NCBI RefSeq assembly: GCF_009741275.1
Contig: NZ_WOWS01000001.1
Location: 991,796 to 1,055,795 of the forward strand
Length of the DNA: 64,000 bases
Reading direction: 5' to 3'
Origin: Winogradskyella endarachnes
GTDB lineage: Bacteria; Bacteroidota; Bacteroidia; Flavobacteriales; Flavobacteriaceae
A program made the position numbers and the translations under genes. Positions 45,816 through 54,021 of this stretch are shown piece after piece; the stretch's first letter is position 1, and each line of letters starts with the position of its first letter. The notes beneath the pieces are model-generated. The model had not been told where the DNA came from and did no database searches. It saw only the letters and a program-made list of their open reading frames with translations.

Positions 45816-46334
45816 ATGAATATTACAAAACATTGCCAATTATGCGATCATCAAGTAGTAGATTTTAAAACAGGAACACTTTGTGGGCTTACCAATAGAA
45901 AACCTGATTTTATTAATAAATGTGTTAAAGCAAAATTAGATTCTAAATTAAGACCTAAAATTGAAGCAACAAATGTTGAATATAAAGGTATCTTAAAGAC
46001 ACAAACTCTGGTCTATATTAATTTTGTAGTCTTTTTAATTATTGGTCTCGCTGTTATTTTGGCTGGCTACTTTTTGGCGCAGTATTTATTAAAATTTAGA
46101 GTAATTGGCACAGTTCCTTTTATAATTTCAGCTGTAGGGTTAATGGGAGTTTTACCTTTAGCAATTGGACCCTTGAATCAATTTAGAAACGATTTAAAAT
46201 TAGCTAAAGCTAAAAAAGACGATGTAGATAATTTTTTAAAAATCTACAATATTAAATATGATATAGACTTGGTATACGGCAAAAAATATCATGGTGAACA
46301 AAACGTAAACGTAGATATAAATATTTATAAATAA
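45816..46334 (+). CDS. Membrane protein with cysteine-rich N-terminus
   Basis: The ATG at 45816 gives 172 residues (a longer frame from 45735 would overlap DoxX). The N-terminus reads CQLCDHQVVDFKTGTLCGLTNRKPDF, with four cysteines that could bind zinc or form a cluster. Two membrane helices (about 70-90 and 105-130) and a cytoplasmic tail follow. No family is recognised. It lies 14 bases after DoxX, in the same direction. Confidence 0.6.
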   Translation: MNITKHCQLCDHQVVDFKTGTLCGLTNRKPDFINKCVKAKLDSKLRPKIEATNVEYKGILKTQTLVYINFVVFLIIGLAVILAGYFLAQYLLKFRVIGTVPFIISAVGLMGVLPLAIGPLNQFRNDLKLAKAKKDDVDNFLKIYNIKYDIDLVYGKKYHGEQNVNVDINIYK

Positions 46335-46361
46335 ACTTCACAATTCCTAATTTCAGCACTA

Positions 46362-47537
46362 TTGAAAACAATACAGAGCTCATCAAAATGGGTATTAGCC
46401 ATAATAATCTTTTCTCAGTTTTGTTGCACATCATTATGGTTTGCAGGTAATTCTATAATAGATGATTTAATTGGTCATTTTAATTTAAGTGAGGCGTCTT
46501 TAGGAGATATAAGTTCTTCTGTTCAATTTGGTTTTATAGTAGGCACCTTTATTTTTGCAATGCTTACCATAAGTGATCGTTTTTCACCATCTAAAGTATT
46601 TTTTGTCTGTGCTATTTTAGGAGCTAGTTTTAATCTTGGCATGCTGTATTCTGCAAATACCATTTATACTTTAATTACATTTAGGTTTCTCACTGGATTT
46701 TGTTTGGCAGGTATTTATCCTGTTGGAATGAAAATTGCGGCTGACCATTTTAAAAAAGGACTTGGTAAATCGCTTAGTTTTTTAATAGCTGCTTTAGTTT
46801 TAGGTACTGCATTTCCTTATTTAATAAAATCGTTTAATTTAAATTTTAAATGGGAATTGGTTATTTGGGTTACTACTTCACTAGCCTTAATAGGTGGTTT
46901 TCTCATTCTGCTATTTGTGCCAAATGGACCATATCAAAAATTAGCTCAAAAATTTGAGCTTTCAAAAGTACTCAACGTTTTTAAAGAGCAATCATTTAGG
47001 TCTGCTGCTTTTGGCTATTTTGGACATATGTGGGAACTCTACGCGTTTTGGACCTTTGTACCAGTGCTTCTAATTACACATACAAAACTTCATAACATTA
47101 GCTTAAACATTGCTTTATTTGCTTTTATAATTATTGCGTCTGGCACCATATCTTGTATTATTGGAGGTTTCCTTTCAAAATCTTATGGTATACGTAAAAC
47201 GGCAATGTTATCTATAAGTATTTCTGGTTTGTGCTGTTTGCTTTCGCCTTTATTTATTAAGATAAATTCAAGCTTTATTTTTATAATATTTCTTATAATT
47301 TGGGGAATGGCTGTTATAGCAGATTCACCATTATTTTCTACGTTGGTAGCCCAAAATTGCGATGCTAGTTCTAAAGGTACAGCATTAACCATTGTAAATT
47401 GTATTGGATATTCAGTTACAATTATTAGTATTCAGGTTTTAAATATTTTGTTAAGCCAAGATGGTTATAGACAATTTGCATTTATGATTTTAGCTGTAGG
47501 TCCAATATTAGGTTTAATAAACTTAAAGAAGTCTTAG
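46362..47537 (+). CDS. MFS transporter
   Basis: 391 residues, 12 membrane helices in two halves; WFAGNSIIDDLI and RFLTGFCLAGIYPVGMKIAADH are typical of the CynX/NimT-like or related major facilitator group. The start is a TTG at 46362; no better start was found. The substrate is unknown. It lies 27 bases after the cysteine-rich membrane protein and may be co-transcribed. Confidence 0.85.
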   Translation: MKTIQSSSKWVLAIIIFSQFCCTSLWFAGNSIIDDLIGHFNLSEASLGDISSSVQFGFIVGTFIFAMLTISDRFSPSKVFFVCAILGASFNLGMLYSANTIYTLITFRFLTGFCLAGIYPVGMKIAADHFKKGLGKSLSFLIAALVLGTAFPYLIKSFNLNFKWELVIWVTTSLALIGGFLILLFVPNGPYQKLAQKFELSKVLNVFKEQSFRSAAFGYFGHMWELYAFWTFVPVLLITHTKLHNISLNIALFAFIIIASGTISCIIGGFLSKSYGIRKTAMLSISISGLCCLLSPLFIKINSSFIFIIFLIIWGMAVIADSPLFSTLVAQNCDASSKGTALTIVNCIGYSVTIISIQVLNILLSQDGYRQFAFMILAVGPILGLINLKKS

Positions 47538-47538
47538 T

Positions 47539-48219
47539 TTATTCAATTTCAAAATCAAAATAAGTTTTTGGGTATGGTTCCCAACGTAAGGTAAAGTGCC
47601 ACCATTCTTTTGGGTAATTTCTAAAGTTATGTTTTATCATAACAGATTGTAATAACTCACGGTTTTTACGTTGTTCTTCTGTTAAATCCTCATCTGCAAC
47701 CCAAGATTCTTCTCCAAAAAAATCAAAAGGACTTCCCATATCTAAAGGCTCACCTGTTTCTCCATCTGCAATGGTTAAATCTAGAGTACTACCTCTACTG
47801 TGACCAGAACGCGAAGCAATGTAACCCGATTTAAATAGGTTTCGTTTATCTACTTCAGGATAAAATTGTTGCTTCTTAATCGTATCATTTAAGTCTTTTG
47901 CCCAACGGATAAAATGATTTACAGCACGTTGTGGTCTATAGCCATCATAAACTTTTAAACATAAATTTTGTTGTTGCAACTCATCTTGCACAAGTTTCAG
48001 TTTTTCAGCTGCTGGTTTTGTTAAAATTAACCGGTTTACTTTATAACCATCAATAGTATCACCAACAAAATTATTCGATGAAAAATATCGCAATTCTACA
48101 TCTATATCTGGTATAATGGTATCTACATAAACAAAACCTTCTGGTAAGGCTTTCTTTACTTGAAAACCCACCAAAATAAAAAGTAAACTAATTACGTAAA
48201 AGAGTGCTTTACATTTCAT
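47539..48219 (-). CDS. M15-family D-Ala-D-Ala dipeptidase (DdpX/VanX-like)
   Basis: 226 residues with an N-terminal membrane or signal segment (CKALFYVISLLFILVGFQV). Zinc site residues in SGHSRGSTLDLT (H140, D147) and near the end in EWWHF (H). It should cleave D-Ala-D-Ala or related peptides from cell-wall turnover. The VanX name does not imply vancomycin resistance: no VanA or VanH neighbours are present. A terminator-like hairpin lies 160 bases upstream. Confidence 0.85.
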   Translation of the reverse strand: MKCKALFYVISLLFILVGFQVKKALPEGFVYVDTIIPDIDVELRYFSSNNFVGDTIDGYKVNRLILTKPAAEKLKLVQDELQQQNLCLKVYDGYRPQRAVNHFIRWAKDLNDTIKKQQFYPEVDKRNLFKSGYIASRSGHSRGSTLDLTIADGETGEPLDMGSPFDFFGEESWVADEDLTEEQRKNRELLQSVMIKHNFRNYPKEWWHFTLRWEPYPKTYFDFEIE

Positions 48220-48371
48220 ATGGAAATACTAAATTAAAGAAAAAATAGAATTTTGAACCCAATTTTATAAAATCAAAACAAAAGATCAATTTAAATTGTG
48301 AATGAGCTTGAAGATTACCATACTAAAAATTCATAAATGTTAGTAAAATTAAATAAACAGAAAGTATACAA

Positions 48372-48461
48372 AAACAAAAAACCGAGATCCCTCAATCTCG
48401 GTTTTCGTTTATTTGCTTTTTACTATGCTGGTAGATTTAGGGTCTCTAATTATACACAACA
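48372..48461 (-). ncRNA. Candidate small RNA or attenuator leader (minus strand)
   Basis: On the minus strand a TTAATATTTG element (48476-48467) would start a transcript near 48460 that runs through a relatively complex block to a hairpin (stem aaaccgagat paired with atctcggttt, loop tgaggg) at 48404-48379, followed by a T-run. This gives a ~90-base RNA. It could also be an attenuator in the leader of the dipeptidase gene. No family is recognised. Confidence 0.4.
48379..48404 (-). terminator. Terminator-like hairpin in a divergent gap
   Basis: Perfect 10-bp stem (48379-48388 with 48395-48404) and 6-base loop, T-run on the minus-strand side. Confidence 0.75.
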
Positions 48462-48744
48462 CACGGCAAATATTAATTAATTAATCCATTGAACTAAAAA
48501 CTTTTTTTTTAGTACATGTCAAAGATATAATTCATTTTTATCCTACAAGCTAAAAAACATATTTTATCGATAAAATACACTAAATTTTAACATATTTAGA
48601 CAAAAAACATATATTAACGATTAAATACCAATATAAAACCACAGAAATCAGGTAAAAAAAATCATAAAAATGGAATAAAATTTGCTTAATAATTTACAAC
48701 TAAAACACAATTAAATTAACTTTATCACACAAAAAAATTACAAA

Positions 48745-49671
48745 ATGAAAAAGTATTTAGTTTTATTATTATGTTTTATTGGTTGTATAAGCTACAGTCA
48801 GAATACAACTTTTACAGAAACAGAATTATCTATAACCAAATGGATAAATGGTACCTTATTATTGCCTAAATCAGTAGACAAACCCAATTTAGCCATAATT
48901 ATTGCTGGTTCTGGGCCAACAAATAGAAATGGAAATCAAAATTTTTTAAAAAATAATTCATTAAAAAAACTAGCAGAACAACTTACCAATAAAGATATCG
49001 CAACCTTTAGATATGATAAACGTATAGTAAAACAAATACTAACCAACCGTGTAGATCCAAATATAATGTTTGATGATTTTGTAAACGATGCTTCGGCTGT
49101 TATAGATTTTTTTAAAGAAAAAGATACATATGGTAAGATTTATGTAATTGGTCATAGCCAAGGAAGTTTAGTTGGTATGTTAGCAGGGAAAGACAAAGCT
49201 GATGGTTTTATTTCATTAGCTGGTGCTGGTAATAATATAGGTGATGTTATAATAGAACAAGTGGAAAAAACAGCATCTATGTATACCGAAGACACCAAAC
49301 GCGTTGTTGCAAGTTTAAAAGAGGGTAAAACAACAACCGATTATCCTGCAGCTTTAGGAGCCGTATTTAATGTAGACACCCAACCTTTCATGATAAATTG
49401 GATGTCTTATAACCCAACTGAAGTTATCCAAACATTAGAAATGCCTATTCTAATTATTAATGGAACTAAAGATTTACAAGTAACGGAAAAGGAAGCTAAA
49501 CTTTTAAAAGAAGCTAATGATAAAGCTGAGTTAGTTATTATTGAAAACATGAATCATGTACTTTTTGAAATAGACGGTGATGATTTAGAAAACTCAAAAT
49601 CTTATAATGAGTCCTTTAGAGAAATTTCTCCTCAACTGATAACATCCATTTCAGCATTTATTAAATCGTAA
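48745..49671 (+). CDS. Secreted alpha/beta hydrolase
   Basis: 308 residues with a signal peptide (MKKYLVLLLCFIGCISYSQ). Oxyanion motif GSGPTNRNG near residue 52, nucleophile elbow GHSQGS, an acid in GTKDLQ and a histidine in NMNHVLF. It fits the serine hydrolase/dienelactone-like class of alpha/beta hydrolases. Substrate unknown. It begins 340 bases to the right of the terminator-like hairpin at 48379. Confidence 0.83.
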   Translation: MKKYLVLLLCFIGCISYSQNTTFTETELSITKWINGTLLLPKSVDKPNLAIIIAGSGPTNRNGNQNFLKNNSLKKLAEQLTNKDIATFRYDKRIVKQILTNRVDPNIMFDDFVNDASAVIDFFKEKDTYGKIYVIGHSQGSLVGMLAGKDKADGFISLAGAGNNIGDVIIEQVEKTASMYTEDTKRVVASLKEGKTTTDYPAALGAVFNVDTQPFMINWMSYNPTEVIQTLEMPILIINGTKDLQVTEKEAKLLKEANDKAELVIIENMNHVLFEIDGDDLENSKSYNESFREISPQLITSISAFIKS

Positions 49672-50017
49672 GAATTAATTAGCACTCAAATATCTAAGCA
49701 TTTCAACAACGAGATGCTTTTTTTATGTCCAAAAATATTACAAATGAAAAAGCATCCCAACCACGAGATGCCTTTTCTTAACTAACCAACCAAATGTAAT
49801 GTTACGATTTTGTAGTAATGTTACTCAGGGTAACTATCGTATTAATCATTACACTTAGTATAACACAAATGGCGTGCCAAAGTTTATTTTTAAGGTATTT
49901 ATTAAAAAGCTGTAACAAAATAATTGGTTTGCATACTAACTTAATAAATTATATCTTTATGATATTATTTTAATATCATATTGATTAATAATAATTAACC
50001 AATTAAATTTACAAATC
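49672..50017. other. 346-base gap with tandem hairpins and repeats
   Basis: Contains a terminator (49696-49722), a second similar hairpin (49747-49776), two copies of gtaatgttac (49796-49805, 49815-49824), and a perfect 9-bp inverted repeat (tatgatatt, 49958-49966; aatatcata, 49972-49980) ahead of the SPFH operon. No coding frame. Confidence 0.65.
49696..49722 (+). terminator. Intrinsic terminator after the hydrolase
   Basis: aagcatttc (49696-49704) pairs with gagatgctt; a 6-base loop and T-run follow. A second hairpin with a similar loop (aaccac) lies at about 49747-49776. Confidence 0.7.
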
Positions 50018-50878
50018 ATGAAAGAAGAAAAAATCATCGTTCCGGCAAATGGCTATTTAATGTTGTTTTTATTTTTAATCCTATTCTTTGGTAGTATAGC
50101 CCTTATTTTTATTACAAAAACAGGTTGGTCGATTTTTGGCATCTTAGCAGCACTAATATTAGCCTTTGGTTTTTTAATGGTACAACCAAATGGTTCACGT
50201 GTTTTACTGTTATTCGGAAAATATGTTGGTACTGTAAAAAAGAACGGCTTCTATTGGGTAAATCCTTTTTACTCAAAAAAGAAGATATCATTAAGAGCAA
50301 GTAATTTTGATAGCGAACGTTTAAAAGTGAATGATAAATTAGGAAATCCAATAATGATTAGCACAATATTAGTCTGGAAAGTTCACAATACCTATAAAGC
50401 CGCTTTTGATGTAGATAATTATGAAAACTTTGTACGCGTACAAACAGATGCCGCTGTTAGAAAACTAGCCAGTATGTATCCTTATGATAATTTTGCAGAT
50501 GAAGGTGTAGATGAAGATATAACTCTACGATCTAGTGTTAACGAAGTAAGTACTGCCTTAGAAAAAGAAATAGACGAACGTTTATCTATCGCTGGTATAG
50601 AAGTATTAGAAGCTAGAATAGGCTATTTAGCCTACGCACAAGAAATTGCAAATGCCATGTTAAAGCGCCAACAAGCCACAGCTATTGTAGCAGCAAGACA
50701 TAAAATTGTTGAAGGTGCCGTAAGTATGGTAGAAATGGCTATAGATGAACTTAATAAAAAACAAGTTGTTGATTTAGATGAAGAGCGTAAAGCTGCCATG
50801 GTAAGTAACCTTATGGTAGTACTTTGTGGCGATAAGGATGCTTCACCAGTTTTAAACACAGGAACCTTAAATCATTAA
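50018..50878 (+). CDS. SPFH/band-7 domain protein
   Basis: 286 residues. Two membrane helices at the N-terminus (about 12-32, 36-54), then the SPFH domain (VLLLFGKYVGTVKKNGFYWVNPF ... LKVNDKLGNPIMISTILVWKV) and a coiled-coil-like tail. SPFH proteins scaffold membrane complexes, often with proteases or in membrane domains. First gene of a four-gene run with a DUF4177-like protein, a membrane protein and an Arc-like protein. Confidence 0.87.
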   Translation: MKEEKIIVPANGYLMLFLFLILFFGSIALIFITKTGWSIFGILAALILAFGFLMVQPNGSRVLLLFGKYVGTVKKNGFYWVNPFYSKKKISLRASNFDSERLKVNDKLGNPIMISTILVWKVHNTYKAAFDVDNYENFVRVQTDAAVRKLASMYPYDNFADEGVDEDITLRSSVNEVSTALEKEIDERLSIAGIEVLEARIGYLAYAQEIANAMLKRQQATAIVAARHKIVEGAVSMVEMAIDELNKKQVVDLDEERKAAMVSNLMVVLCGDKDASPVLNTGTLNH

Positions 50879-50881
50879 AAT

Positions 50882-51040
50882 ATGAAAGAGTACAAAGTAA
50901 TTCAACCAAAATTAGGATTTAAAAATAGAATTCAGAAATATGAAGACCTTTTAAATCAATATGCAAGAGAAGGTTGGGAAGTGAAACATATAGGACAAAA
51001 TTCACCTTTAATTATATTTGAACGCGACAAAAACAGATAA
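50882..51040 (+). CDS. DUF4177-like small protein
   Basis: 52 residues (MKEYKVIQPKLGFKNRIQ ... EGWEVKHIGQN). The pattern, a short strand, a helix and LLNQYAREGWE, resembles DUF4177. It begins 3 bases after the SPFH stop, and its TAA overlaps the next ATG (TAATG), so the run is translationally coupled. Confidence 0.7.
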   Translation: MKEYKVIQPKLGFKNRIQKYEDLLNQYAREGWEVKHIGQNSPLIIFERDKNR

Positions 51041-51540
51041 TGAAAATTTTTAAAGAAGAACAACGATTTAATCAATTATGGTTAATTATACTAATTTTAT
51101 TTAGCGCCATAGTGCCAATTAGTATTTATATAAAAGAATACATTGAAAGTCCTGAAAGCTTTACATATATAGAAGTAATTGGTTTCATATTTCTTATTCT
51201 TTTAGGCTCTAGTATTATCTTTGTATTTAAACTTACAACTCGTATTGACGAAACTGGGATTCATTATAAGTTTTTTCCTTTTCACTGGAGTTTTAAGGTT
51301 ATTAAATGGAAAGACATCCAAAACGTCTATGTAAGATCTTATGACGCATTAGGTGAGTACGGTGGTTGGGGATTAAAGGGAGGCGCATTTTGGAACAAAT
51401 CTAAAGGTAAAGCAATAAACGTCTCTGGAGATATTGGAATTCAACTGATATTAAAAAACAAGAAAAAGCTTTTAATAGGTACACAAAAACAAAATGATGT
51501 TAAAAATGTATTAGCCTCTTATAACAATAAAATTAATTAA
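51040..51540 (+). CDS. Membrane protein with PH-like cytoplasmic part
   Basis: 166 residues: two membrane helices (about 14-30, 45-65), then a soluble domain (TRIDETGIHYKFFPFHWSFKVIKWKDIQNVYVRSYD) that resembles the PH-like fold of bacterial small membrane proteins. Third gene of the SPFH run. Function unknown. Confidence 0.65.
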   Translation: MKIFKEEQRFNQLWLIILILFSAIVPISIYIKEYIESPESFTYIEVIGFIFLILLGSSIIFVFKLTTRIDETGIHYKFFPFHWSFKVIKWKDIQNVYVRSYDALGEYGGWGLKGGAFWNKSKGKAINVSGDIGIQLILKNKKKLLIGTQKQNDVKNVLASYNNKIN

Positions 51541-51547
51541 TGTAATA

Positions 51548-51727
51548 ATGTCTAAAAAGAAAGCCTTTGCATTACGAATGAATGAAGATATGCTGAAAGC
51601 CATTGAAAAATGGGCTTCAGACGAATTTCGTAGTACCAATGGCCAAATAGAATGGATGCTTATGCAATATCTAAAAGCGCATAATCGGCAACCTAAACAA
51701 AAGGATAATGATAAAGACAAAAAGTGA
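51548..51727 (+). CDS. Arc-like DNA-binding small protein
   Basis: 59 residues: MSKKKAFALRMNEDMLKAIEKWASDEFRSTNGQIEWMLMQYLKAH, the ribbon-helix-helix pattern of Arc. The lysine-rich tail may aid binding. It is the fourth gene of the SPFH run, 7 bases after the membrane protein, so it may regulate the operon or accompany it. A terminator overlaps its stop. Confidence 0.78.
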   Translation: MSKKKAFALRMNEDMLKAIEKWASDEFRSTNGQIEWMLMQYLKAHNRQPKQKDNDKDKK

Positions 51728-51748
51728 TCGGAAATGGTCGCTTTTTTT
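51719..51748 (+). terminator. Intrinsic terminator after the SPFH operon
   Basis: agtgatc with ggtcgct (G-T pairs allowed), a 6-base loop and a run of Ts; it spans the Arc-like stop codon. Confidence 0.75.
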
Positions 51749-51793
51749 CGTTTTTAATTTTTGTATTTTGCGGACATTAAAATAAAATTATCT

Positions 51794-53104
51794 ATGGATA
51801 CTACTCCAATTTTTACTGACGATACTATTGTATTTGGCCTCTTAATGTTAGCCTTAGGATTTGTTTTTATTACAGAATCTATTAAAACTGGGTTTTGGTC
51901 TAAATTTTATAAAATAGTTCCAGGATTATTTATGGCTTACATGGTTCCGGCAGTTTTAACAACCACTGGTCTTATATCTCCAGACTGGACAACTGTTTCT
52001 GAAACTGGCGAAATAACAGAACATAGTTCTAACCTTTATTATGTATCTAGTAGATATTTATTACCAGCAGCCTTGGTTTTAATGACACTTAGTATAGATT
52101 TAAAAGCTGTTTTTAATCTCGGTTGGAAAGCTTTAGTAATGTTTTTTGCAGGAACTGTAGGTATTATAATTGGTGGCCCTATTGCCATATTATTAATTGC
52201 TAGTGTTTCTCCAGAAACTGTTGGAGGTGTTGGACCAGATGCTGTTTGGAGAGGACTTTCTACGCTAGCTGGTAGTTGGATTGGAGGTGGTGCTAACCAA
52301 ACCGCTATGTTAGAAATTTATGGTTACAACCAAGCCAAGTATGGAGGAATGGTATTTGTAGATATCGTTGTGGCTAACATATGGATGGCTATAATACTAA
52401 TTGGTATTGGAAAAAGAAATAGAATAAATAAGTGGCTAAATGCAGATACATCTTCAATTGAAGAATTAAAAAACAAAATGTCAACGTTTTCAGAAAAAGT
52501 TAAACGTAACCCTTCGCTAACAGATATTATGATTATTTGTGCCATAGCTTTTGGTACTGTTAGTATTGCACATTTAAGTGCTAATTTTTTAGCCCCTTCT
52601 TTTGAAAATATTGTTAACAATATAGAATCGCCTACTACAAAAAATATTTTCACCTTTTTAGGTTCAAAGTTCTTTTGGATGATAAGCGTAGCTACCTTAA
52701 TTGCTATTCTATTATCATATACAAAAGCTAAAAATTACGAAGGCGCTGGTGCTAGTAAGTTTGGAAGTGTTTTTATCTATATTTTAGTAGCTAGTATAGG
52801 AATGAAAATGGATTTAACCATGATTTTTGATAATGTTGGCCTAATTGCAATTGGTATTGTTTGGATGACAATACATGCCCTACTTTTAATGCTTATTGCA
52901 AAATTAATTAAAGCACCATACTTTTTCTTAGCCGTAGGTAGCCAAGCAAATGTTGGTGGTGCTGCTTCTGCTCCAATTGTAGCATCAGCTTTTCACCCTT
53001 CTCTAGCTACAGTTGGTGTATTACTTGCTGTATTTGGTTATGCTGTTGGAACAATTGCTGCAATTGGTTGTACAATTTTAATGGAATTAGCCGCAATTAG
53101 TTAA
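51794..53104 (+). CDS. DUF819-family transporter-like protein
   Basis: The ATG at 51794 gives 436 residues; the longer frame from 51761 is less likely. About 12 membrane helices with glycine-rich repeats (LAGSWIGGGANQTAM, GSQANVGGAASAPIVASAF). This is the DUF819 (YjcL-like) family, thought to be a transporter. The substrate is unknown. It lies next to the lipoprotein gene at 53156. Confidence 0.83.
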   Translation: MDTTPIFTDDTIVFGLLMLALGFVFITESIKTGFWSKFYKIVPGLFMAYMVPAVLTTTGLISPDWTTVSETGEITEHSSNLYYVSSRYLLPAALVLMTLSIDLKAVFNLGWKALVMFFAGTVGIIIGGPIAILLIASVSPETVGGVGPDAVWRGLSTLAGSWIGGGANQTAMLEIYGYNQAKYGGMVFVDIVVANIWMAIILIGIGKRNRINKWLNADTSSIEELKNKMSTFSEKVKRNPSLTDIMIICAIAFGTVSIAHLSANFLAPSFENIVNNIESPTTKNIFTFLGSKFFWMISVATLIAILLSYTKAKNYEGAGASKFGSVFIYILVASIGMKMDLTMIFDNVGLIAIGIVWMTIHALLLMLIAKLIKAPYFFLAVGSQANVGGAASAPIVASAFHPSLATVGVLLAVFGYAVGTIAAIGCTILMELAAIS

Positions 53105-53155
53105 CCATATTTAAACTATTATTAAGATATTTACAGACTAAATTTATAACAACAA

Positions 53156-53863
53156 ATGACAAAATTAAACAAAGCCATAAGTCTCATTATTTTATCTGTT
53201 TTGGCCATCTCTTGTGGTAAAGAAAGCGATGCTAACTTTACTTTAAGAGGTAGTGTTAAAGGGTTAAAAAAAGGCGTGGTTTATCTTCAAAAAGATGGTG
53301 ACTCTAGTATCGTAGATTTAGATTCTATGACAATTAACGGTCAGAATGAATTTATGCTTCATACTAATATTGAAGAACCAATAATTCTTTATTTAAAAAT
53401 GTTTAAAAACGATGGTGCAGAACATTACATTCCGTTTTTTGCAGATAAAGGGGTTACAGAAATTAATACGACGTTAAAGAACTTTAATTATGATTCTGAA
53501 ATAAAAGGGTCTAAACAACAAGAATTATTAGATGATTATTTAAAGATTATTACTAAATATAATAATCAAAATTTAGATTTTATTGAGCAAAAGTTTTTAG
53601 CTCTTAAAGCACAAGATAGTATTGCAGCAGATTCTTTATCAAATTTAGCAAACACCATAGTTAAACGAAAGTATGCGTATACAATTCAATTTGCAATAAA
53701 CAATAGAGATAGTGAAATTTCGCCATACTTAGCGTTATTTGAAGCTAGGAAAGCCAATCCTATTTTTATAGATTCTATTTACAACAACCTTACGCCTAGA
53801 ATTAAAAATTCCTTTTATGGAAAAAAATTAGCTGAAGTTGTAGCGAGCCATAAGACAGAATAA
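53156..53863 (+). CDS. DUF4369 lipoprotein
   Basis: 235 residues with a lipoprotein signal (LSVLAISCGKE, lipobox AISC). Residues 27-115 (FTLRGSVKGLKKGVVYLQKDGD) are a DUF4369 beta domain, often the N-terminal part of thioredoxin-type redox proteins in Bacteroidota; the thioredoxin part is absent here. Probably periplasmic. A terminator follows at 53888. Confidence 0.78.
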   Translation: MTKLNKAISLIILSVLAISCGKESDANFTLRGSVKGLKKGVVYLQKDGDSSIVDLDSMTINGQNEFMLHTNIEEPIILYLKMFKNDGAEHYIPFFADKGVTEINTTLKNFNYDSEIKGSKQQELLDDYLKIITKYNNQNLDFIEQKFLALKAQDSIAADSLSNLANTIVKRKYAYTIQFAINNRDSEISPYLALFEARKANPIFIDSIYNNLTPRIKNSFYGKKLAEVVASHKTE

Positions 53864-53887
53864 TAGTTTTAAAACTAACTGTAATAT

Positions 53888-53919
53888 AAAAATCCAATCA
53901 AATAATGATTGGATTTTTT
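53888..53919 (+). terminator. Intrinsic terminator after the DUF4369 lipoprotein
   Basis: aaaaatccaatca (53888-53900) pairs with tgattggattttt, 5-6 base loop. Confidence 0.85.
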
Positions 53920-54021
53920 GTTTTAATAAATCTTGTAAGCTATTTATTGAATTGTTAATCATAGCCTTAAAAACGCTCCTTTGCCGTAACTCTCATATGC
54001 CTTCAATTTTTATATTAAATA

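Larger units (their letters stand above)
48220..48744. other. 525-base divergent gap, candidate small RNA or attenuated leader
   Basis: The gap between the dipeptidase (minus) and hydrolase (plus) starts contains no coding frame. A terminator-like hairpin lies at 48379-48404, between two divergent genes where none is expected, and a more GC-rich block lies at 48425-48466. The last ~200 bases are plain AT-rich promoter-like DNA. Confidence 0.6.

Noticed and set aside
47539..48219. Vancomycin-resistance VanX.
   Set aside because: Other van genes are absent. M15 dipeptidases are common in cell-wall turnover.
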